Positions 60,039 to 64,000 of a stretch of 64,000 nt of DNA are shown one piece after another. Each line of letters opens with the position of its first letter. Within the stretch, counting starts at the first letter, position 1. Source of the stretch: Paenibacillus alba (GTDB lineage: Bacteria; Bacillota; Bacilli; Paenibacillales; NBRC-103111). The stretch is taken from positions 119,768 to 183,767 of the forward strand of contig NZ_JABMKZ010000013.1 of NCBI RefSeq assembly GCF_013204855.1. Direction: 5' to 3'. Both the position numbers and the translations under genes were made by a program. The notes below the pieces were generated by a model. The model was given only the letters and a program-made list of their open reading frames with translations, was not told where the DNA came from and made no database searches.

Positions 60039-60956
60039 TTGTATTTACAACCACAAGAAAACCTTTTGCCTGATTTTCATGAGCATATCAAAGCCGTGAT
60101 ACTTGGTACGGGTACACCGAGAGCCTTTTATGGAAGGGCCAAAGCTGGCGTCGCGATTCTTGCCGGAGATAAGACGTTTCTCTTCGATTGCGGCGGTGCG
60201 ACGGTAGATCAATTGATTAAAGCGGGGATCATGCCGCAGCGCATTTCTGATGTATTCTTCACCCATCATCACAGTGATCATAATTCCGGGTTTTTTGATG
60301 TGTTTATTACAAGCTGGCGTACACATGTTATCGCGGATCGTGTTTTTGAGGGGCGTAAAGGACCTATGAACGTATATGGACCCCAAACGACGAAAGCGAT
60401 TATAGGTAAAATGAGGGATTCCTTTGACTTTGATGTGAACCTTCGAGTGAATTACAATTTCTCCGCCGAAGACGGGCAGGATATTCACTATCACGAAAGC
60501 AATGAGGGCATCGTCTATGAGCGGGACGGCGTGAAAATAACAGCTTTCGAAGTGGATCATCGACCTGTGTATCCTGCCATCGCTTATAAAATAGAATACA
60601 ACGGCAAGTCCGTTGTTATTTCAGGAGATACCATTCCCGTTGATAATATGGTCACACATAGCCGTGGCATTGACTTGCTGATCCATGAATCTTACAACAA
60701 GTCATGGCTCGACACGCTGATCGCCAAGTTCCCTGAGCAAAAGGTCGGTCTCTCCAATCCGGCCAAGTATCACTCGACCACGCTGGAGGTAGCCGAGATA
60801 GCCCGGAAGGCTGGCATCGCTCATCTGGTGCTGACCCACCATATTCCCGCCCCAGCCGCGAATGAAGAAGCGGAGGCGGCTTACACGGAAGGGATGAGTG
60901 ACATCTATAAAGGTCCGATCACCATGGCCAGAGATTTAATGGCGTTTGATCTTTAA
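60039..60956 (+). CDS. MBL-fold metallohydrolase (RNase Z / arylsulfatase-like)
   Basis: 305 residues, TTG start with AAGGAGG 8 nt upstream. Metal motif HHHSDH in ISDVFFTHHHSDHNSGFFD, Asp in ISGDTIPVDNMVTHSRGIDL and C-terminal His in HLVLTHHIPAPA give a dinuclear zinc site. Start LGTGTPRAFYGRAKAGVAIL is the RNase Z/arylsulfatase group pattern. In this setting (after a sulfonate-type transporter) release of sulfate or processing of an organosulfur compound is a plausible role, not proven. Overlaps the convergent sco1-like gene by 4 bp. Confidence 0.85.
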   Translation: MYLQPQENLLPDFHEHIKAVILGTGTPRAFYGRAKAGVAILAGDKTFLFDCGGATVDQLIKAGIMPQRISDVFFTHHHSDHNSGFFDVFITSWRTHVIADRVFEGRKGPMNVYGPQTTKAIIGKMRDSFDFDVNLRVNYNFSAEDGQDIHYHESNEGIVYERDGVKITAFEVDHRPVYPAIAYKIEYNGKSVVISGDTIPVDNMVTHSRGIDLLIHESYNKSWLDTLIAKFPEQKVGLSNPAKYHSTTLEVAEIARKAGIAHLVLTHHIPAPAANEEAEAAYTEGMSDIYKGPITMARDLMAFDL

Positions 60957-61576
60957 CGCAGAAGCTGACGGATAGATTTCTCAATCGTTTCATTATCCAT
61001 GCTTGCACCCATTTCAAAGATGCTGCGGATATATCCGTTTTGATCAATCAGAAACAAGGATTTGATCGAATGAGCAAATTGCCCATCCTTTTGCTTAACA
61101 GCCATGATGCCGTAATCATTGGTAGTTTGCAGAACCTGCTGCTCGCTCCCTCTCAGCAATTGCCATCCAGCTCCTTGATCAATGCCCAGCGCCTTAGCGT
61201 ATTTGTCCAGAGCTTCCGGTGTATCGCGCAGCGGATCGAAAGTGATGCTTAGAAATTCAACCTTATCTCCGAATATCTTTTTTCCCTTGAGGTTATTTTG
61301 CATCAAAACCATGTTGGAAGTCGTCGCCGGGCAAATATCGACGCAATTGCCGAAAAAGAACTCTACGATTCTTACTTTTCCGCTAGAGTCGCTTAATTGA
61401 ACGGGTTCCCCCTTTAAGTTCTGGAGAGTAAACTCCGGAGCTTTTTTGATCATGGGCAGGGAAGCCGTATCTTGTCGATACCATAGGACCAAGGATAGAC
61501 CTACAAGAGCGAGTAAGGCGATAGCTGCGTAGCGGTAAACCATTTTTCTGGTATGTGTTTGTACGGACACCCTCAT
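60953..61576 (-). CDS. Sco1/SenC-family copper chaperone
   Basis: 207 residues. N-terminal membrane anchor, then a thioredoxin-like fold: APEFTLQNLKGEPVQLSDSS, VEFFFGNCVDICPATTSNMV with the CxxxC copper site, SITFDPLRDTPEALDKYAKA and a His ligand in QFAHSIKSLFLIDQNGYIR. Delivers copper to the CuA centre of cytochrome c oxidase. The ATG at 61576 is preferred (AAGGGGG upstream); a long upstream extension in frame overlaps the YtkA-like gene and is probably not translated. Forms an operon with that gene, 8 bp upstream. Confidence 0.9.
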   Translation of the reverse strand: MRVSVQTHTRKMVYRYAAIALLALVGLSLVLWYRQDTASLPMIKKAPEFTLQNLKGEPVQLSDSSGKVRIVEFFFGNCVDICPATTSNMVLMQNNLKGKKIFGDKVEFLSITFDPLRDTPEALDKYAKALGIDQGAGWQLLRGSEQQVLQTTNDYGIMAVKQKDGQFAHSIKSLFLIDQNGYIRSIFEMGASMDNETIEKSIRQLLR

Positions 61577-61584
61577 TAACCCCC

Positions 61585-61995
61585 TTAATTGGCTGAAATC
61601 TGGAATTGCTTGTTGGGCATTGCATGGAAGCCAGAGGCCGTTGTATGAGCAGTTACATTGTAGGTGCCGGCTGTTGGGAACTTCCTTTCTACCACATACA
61701 CACCTGCTTCTTTTTTGGCTGCCTTGACCTTGATATGGTCGCTGGTCTGGTCGTCTTTCCATATTTCAAAAGTTATTTCACTTACCTTTTTGACCCTCTT
61801 TCCATCCTGAGAAATGGTAGCTTGCAGCGTCACCAATTCGTCAGTTTTTGGTAAATCAGGATTTACTTGCAGATCGACGTCGATCATTTTCATATCGCTA
61901 GGATTCATCGCCATGTCATCCATACTGGAGCTTTGGCATGCCGTCAATAGCAAGAGTCCTGCTAGAACAAGCCCTGCTGATGCTTTCTTCATCAT
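61585..61995 (-). CDS. FixH/YtkA-like lipoprotein
   Basis: 136 residues. Lipobox LLTAC, then a Met-rich linker (SSSMDDMAMNPSDMKMIDVD) with several Met residues that could bind copper, and the YtkA-like immunoglobulin domain with DLPKTDELVTLQATISQDGK, VSEITFEIWKDDQTSDHIKV and TAGTYNVTAHTTASGFHAMP. Proteins of this type occur beside Sco1 and are thought to assist oxidase maturation. Two ATG codons in a row at the start. Confidence 0.85.
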   Translation of the reverse strand: MMKKASAGLVLAGLLLLTACQSSSMDDMAMNPSDMKMIDVDLQVNPDLPKTDELVTLQATISQDGKRVKKVSEITFEIWKDDQTSDHIKVKAAKKEAGVYVVERKFPTAGTYNVTAHTTASGFHAMPNKQFQISAN

Positions 61996-62220
61996 GTCCT
62001 CACTTTCATTTTTCCTGTTTTACTTGTCTCTCTGGTTGCCATTATACCTGCTTGGAAGAAAGATGCCATGACTAGAAAGGGCTATTTCATGCACCGATGT
62101 CGAAGAGATGTCACGAAATACTCCCCAAATAAAGCAATAATAGCTCTTCTGAGTCATTTTGAAATCTGAATTATTGCGTATAGTTAGAAGGGAGTTGAGT
62201 TTTAATAAGGAGGCCGACGG

Positions 62221-62880
62221 ATGAGCCAGCCCTTCCGTATTCTGATTGTTGATGACCACTCCCACGCCCGGGAAGGCATTCGGGCCATTTTGAAAAATGA
62301 CCCTTCGTTTGAGATTGTGGCAGAAGGCAAGAACGGTGTAGAAGCGATGATCCTCATGGAGGAATGGATGCCCGATTTAATTTTGATGGACATCCATATG
62401 CCCAAAATGGACGGTTTGGAAGCAACCAAACAAATTAAAGAGAAGTATCCCTATGTGAAAATCGTGATGATCACGGTGTCCGACGATATTACCAACTTGT
62501 TCGAGGCGATTAAGAAAGGCGCGCAAGGTTACCTTCTCAAAAATCTAAGCGCAGATTCCTGGCATGAATATTTAAAAGCTGTTGCTGTGGACGAGGCTCC
62601 CATGTCCCGTGAGCTGGCTTTGCGGTTTCTTCAGGAATTTTCGCACAAAGAGAAGCAGGCTGTTCCTGTGAACACTTCGATCACGGCAAGAGAAAATGAG
62701 ATTTTGAAATGGGTGGCAAGCGGCAAGTCCAATCGTGAAATTTCTGAAGGGCTGTCGATTTCGGAGCATACCGTGAAAAATCACTTGAAAAATATGATGC
62801 AGAAGCTAAGCATGGATAATCGGGTTCAGCTTACCCGTTATGTGTATGAGCAAGGATGGATGTCAGATAGAGCTAGATAG
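62221..62880 (+). CDS. NarL/LuxR-type response regulator
   Basis: 219 residues. Receiver: ILIVDDHSHAREGIRAILKN, phosphoacceptor Asp in PDLILMDIHMPKMDGLEATK, ITVSDDITNLFEAIKKGAQG and a Lys in YLLKNLSADSWHEYLKA. C-terminal LuxR helix-turn-helix: TARENEILKWVASGKSNREI SEGLSISEHTVKNHLKNMMQ. AAGGAGG lies 6 nt before the ATG. No histidine kinase in the window belongs to it, so it is an orphan here. Followed 18 bp later by the cytochrome c gene. Confidence 0.9.
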   Translation: MSQPFRILIVDDHSHAREGIRAILKNDPSFEIVAEGKNGVEAMILMEEWMPDLILMDIHMPKMDGLEATKQIKEKYPYVKIVMITVSDDITNLFEAIKKGAQGYLLKNLSADSWHEYLKAVAVDEAPMSRELALRFLQEFSHKEKQAVPVNTSITARENEILKWVASGKSNREISEGLSISEHTVKNHLKNMMQKLSMDNRVQLTRYVYEQGWMSDRAR

Positions 62881-62898
62881 GGACTGTAAGGGGGCTGT

Positions 62899-63258
62899 AT
62901 GAGTATGAAAATGAAACTGAATGGGGCAGCAGGTTTGTTGGTTCTGCTTTTAGCTTTGCTGTCTGGGTGCGAGACTGCAACCAAGGCGCCTAAACCGGGA
63001 GAAGATCAAGCAGCTTCAAGCCCTGCGATAAGTGCAAACAAGCCGGAAGCGTTGTACAAGAGCAATTGCATGACCTGCCATGGCGGCAATTTGCAAGGGA
63101 AAATTGGACCTTCGCTGGCAAAGGTCGGCGGAATACGGAGCCAAGAGCAGATTGCGGACAAGATTCAGAATGGGAAAGGCGGCATGCCTGCCTTTAAATC
63201 CATTTTGCAGGAAGAGGACATAAAGAGCTTATCGGCATGGCTGGCGGACAAGAAATAG
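62899..63258 (+). CDS. Lipoprotein cytochrome c (c-551 type)
   Basis: 119 residues. Lipobox LLSGC (Cys26), an acidic/Ser linker, then a class I cytochrome c: heme motif CMTCH in YKSNCMTCHGGNLQGKIGPS, axial Met in GKGGMPAFKSIL and a closing helix LSAWLADKK. Anchored outside the membrane; carries electrons to an oxidase. It shares a transcription direction with the response regulator and lies beside the oxidase-maturation genes, which agrees with a respiratory role. Confidence 0.92.
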   Translation: MSMKMKLNGAAGLLVLLLALLSGCETATKAPKPGEDQAASSPAISANKPEALYKSNCMTCHGGNLQGKIGPSLAKVGGIRSQEQIADKIQNGKGGMPAFKSILQEEDIKSLSAWLADKK

Positions 63259-63321
63259 AATTTGCACGAGTCAAGATCAAGTGCTGAAATTCATCTGAAA
63301 TGGACAGTGGAAGCTCAGGTG

Positions 63322-64000
63322 TGGATTGCGAAACCGTGACTAGTCCAGAGCGGATTGCGAAACCATGACTAGTATGGCGAAAAGGAACTGTGGTCCGCTA
63401 ATTGGCGGAGAACGGGGTAAAAGCAGCATGAGAGGGAACTGGGGTACGCTATTTCGGCAAAAAGTGGTGATTCTGAGCGGAAAATGCTGAATTAGCGGAT
63501 CGTAGTTCCGTTTGGAGTGAGATTAGGCGGTTTTCAGCCATATAGCGGATCACAGTTCCCTTTGGGACTAGGTAATGACACCGTAAGTTGTGGATGACCA
63601 AGCTGAGCGGATTGCGAAACCGTGACTAGTATGGCGAAAAGGAACTGTGGTCCGCTAATTGGCGGAAAACAGGGTAAAAGCAGCATGAGAGGGAACTGTG
63701 GTCCGCTATTTAGGCGAAAAGCGTTGATTCTGAGCGGAAAATGCTCAATTAGCGGATCGTAGTTCACTTTGGAGTGAGATTAGGCGGTTTTCAGCCATAT
63801 AGCGGATCACAGTTCCCTTTGGGACTAGCTAATGACACCGTAAGTGGTGGATGACCAAGATGAGCCGATTGCGAAACCATGACTAGTATGGCGAAAAGGA
63901 ACTGTGGTCCGCTAATTGGCGGAAAACAGGGTAAAAGCAGCATGAGAGGGAACTGTGGTCCGCTATTTAGGCGAAAAGCGTTGATTCTGAGCGGAAAATG
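63322..64000. repeat. 257-bp tandem repeat containing four-arm motif, copy 3, continuing past the edge
   Basis: The landmark ACTAGTATGGCG starts at 63368, 63625 and 63882, giving a period of exactly 257 bp and about 2.5 copies before the window ends. Each unit has forward GGAACTGTGGTCCGCTAATT and GGGAACTGTGGTCCGCTATT (50 bp apart) and inverted AGCGGATCGTAGTTC and AGCGGATCACAGTTCCC (49 bp apart). A shorter piece, GCGGATTGCGAAACC-x-TGACTAGT, is also repeated at 63322 and 63352. No gene is visible after 63258. Confidence 0.9.

Noticed and set aside
60953..61762. Longer version of the Sco1-like protein with a 62-residue N-terminal extension
   Set aside because: The extension overlaps the upstream YtkA-like gene, is Arg/Cys-rich and non-family, and the ATG at 61576 has a good ribosome site.
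1..64000. CRISPR arrays, tRNA, rRNA and insertion sequences
   Set aside because: Looked for short regular direct repeats with unique spacers, cloverleaf genes and transposase ORFs; none seen.

Overview
The window is chromosomal DNA from an endospore-forming Firmicute, most likely Paenibacillus or a close relative. This is inferred from GerA-type spore germination genes, a YtvI-type sporulation membrane protein, strong AGGAGG ribosome sites, a PBSX-type tail locus, and Bacillus-style regulators (PhoP/PhoR, GlnK/GlnL, LexA-like and CcpC-like sites). No rRNA, tRNA, CRISPR array or insertion sequence was recognised.

Layout. 1-7.8 kb: end of a spore germination operon, a hot-dog thioesterase, fxsA, ytvI, and ppk and ppx, which converge and overlap at their 3' ends. 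7.8-21.5 kb: a compact phage-tail locus. An ImmA-type protease and an Xre repressor diverge from an Xpf-like sigma-type activator, followed by a contractile tail operon (tail completion, terminator, sheath, tube, assembly chaperone with a -1 frameshift site, tape measure, LysM hub, baseplate, fibre). No terminase, portal, capsid, integrase, holin or endolysin is visible, so it reads as a tail-only particle (R-type tailocin) locus. Two GAAC-N4-GTTC palindromes suggest SOS control. 21.9-26.7 kb: a lipoprotein and the TCA genes citZ-icd-mdh. 26.9-33.4 kb: a secreted protein of unknown role, and a GlnK/GlnL two-component system in front of a glutamine-type ABC transporter whose promoter carries GlnL-like direct repeats. 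33.4-36.7 kb: a transporter remnant, a small membrane protein, an 8-bp G-rich repeat array, a YfbR-like nucleotidase and a polysaccharide deacetylase. 36.8-46.5 kb: class I fumarase, a PhoR/PhoP-type pair in reversed order, a MerR-methyltransferase fusion, a Gfo/Idh/MocA oxidoreductase, an AraC regulator divergent from a phytanoyl-CoA dioxygenase-like protein, and a DUF975 protein.

46.9-55.3 kb: a complete 2-aminoethylphosphonate module: pbfA, phnX and phnW, a binding protein, an ATPase, a fused two-domain permease and a DeoR regulator. Three promoters inside it have Pho-box repeats with the same geometry as the promoter of the phoP-like gene 6 kb away, so this module and the two-component system probably form one phosphate-starvation regulon. 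55.8-63.3 kb: a lipoprotein, a Crp/Fnr regulator with a sulfonate-type ABC transporter and an MBL-fold hydrolase, Sco1 and YtkA-like proteins, a NarL-type response regulator and a lipoprotein cytochrome c.

Three intergenic regions (46.67-46.86, 55.62-55.81 and 63.38-64.0 kb) carry the same undescribed repeat architecture: two forward and two inverted copies of a motif of about 20 bp at about 50-bp spacing. In the last region it is part of a 257-bp tandem repeat that runs off the window. All assignments come from reading the sequence; no database search was run.
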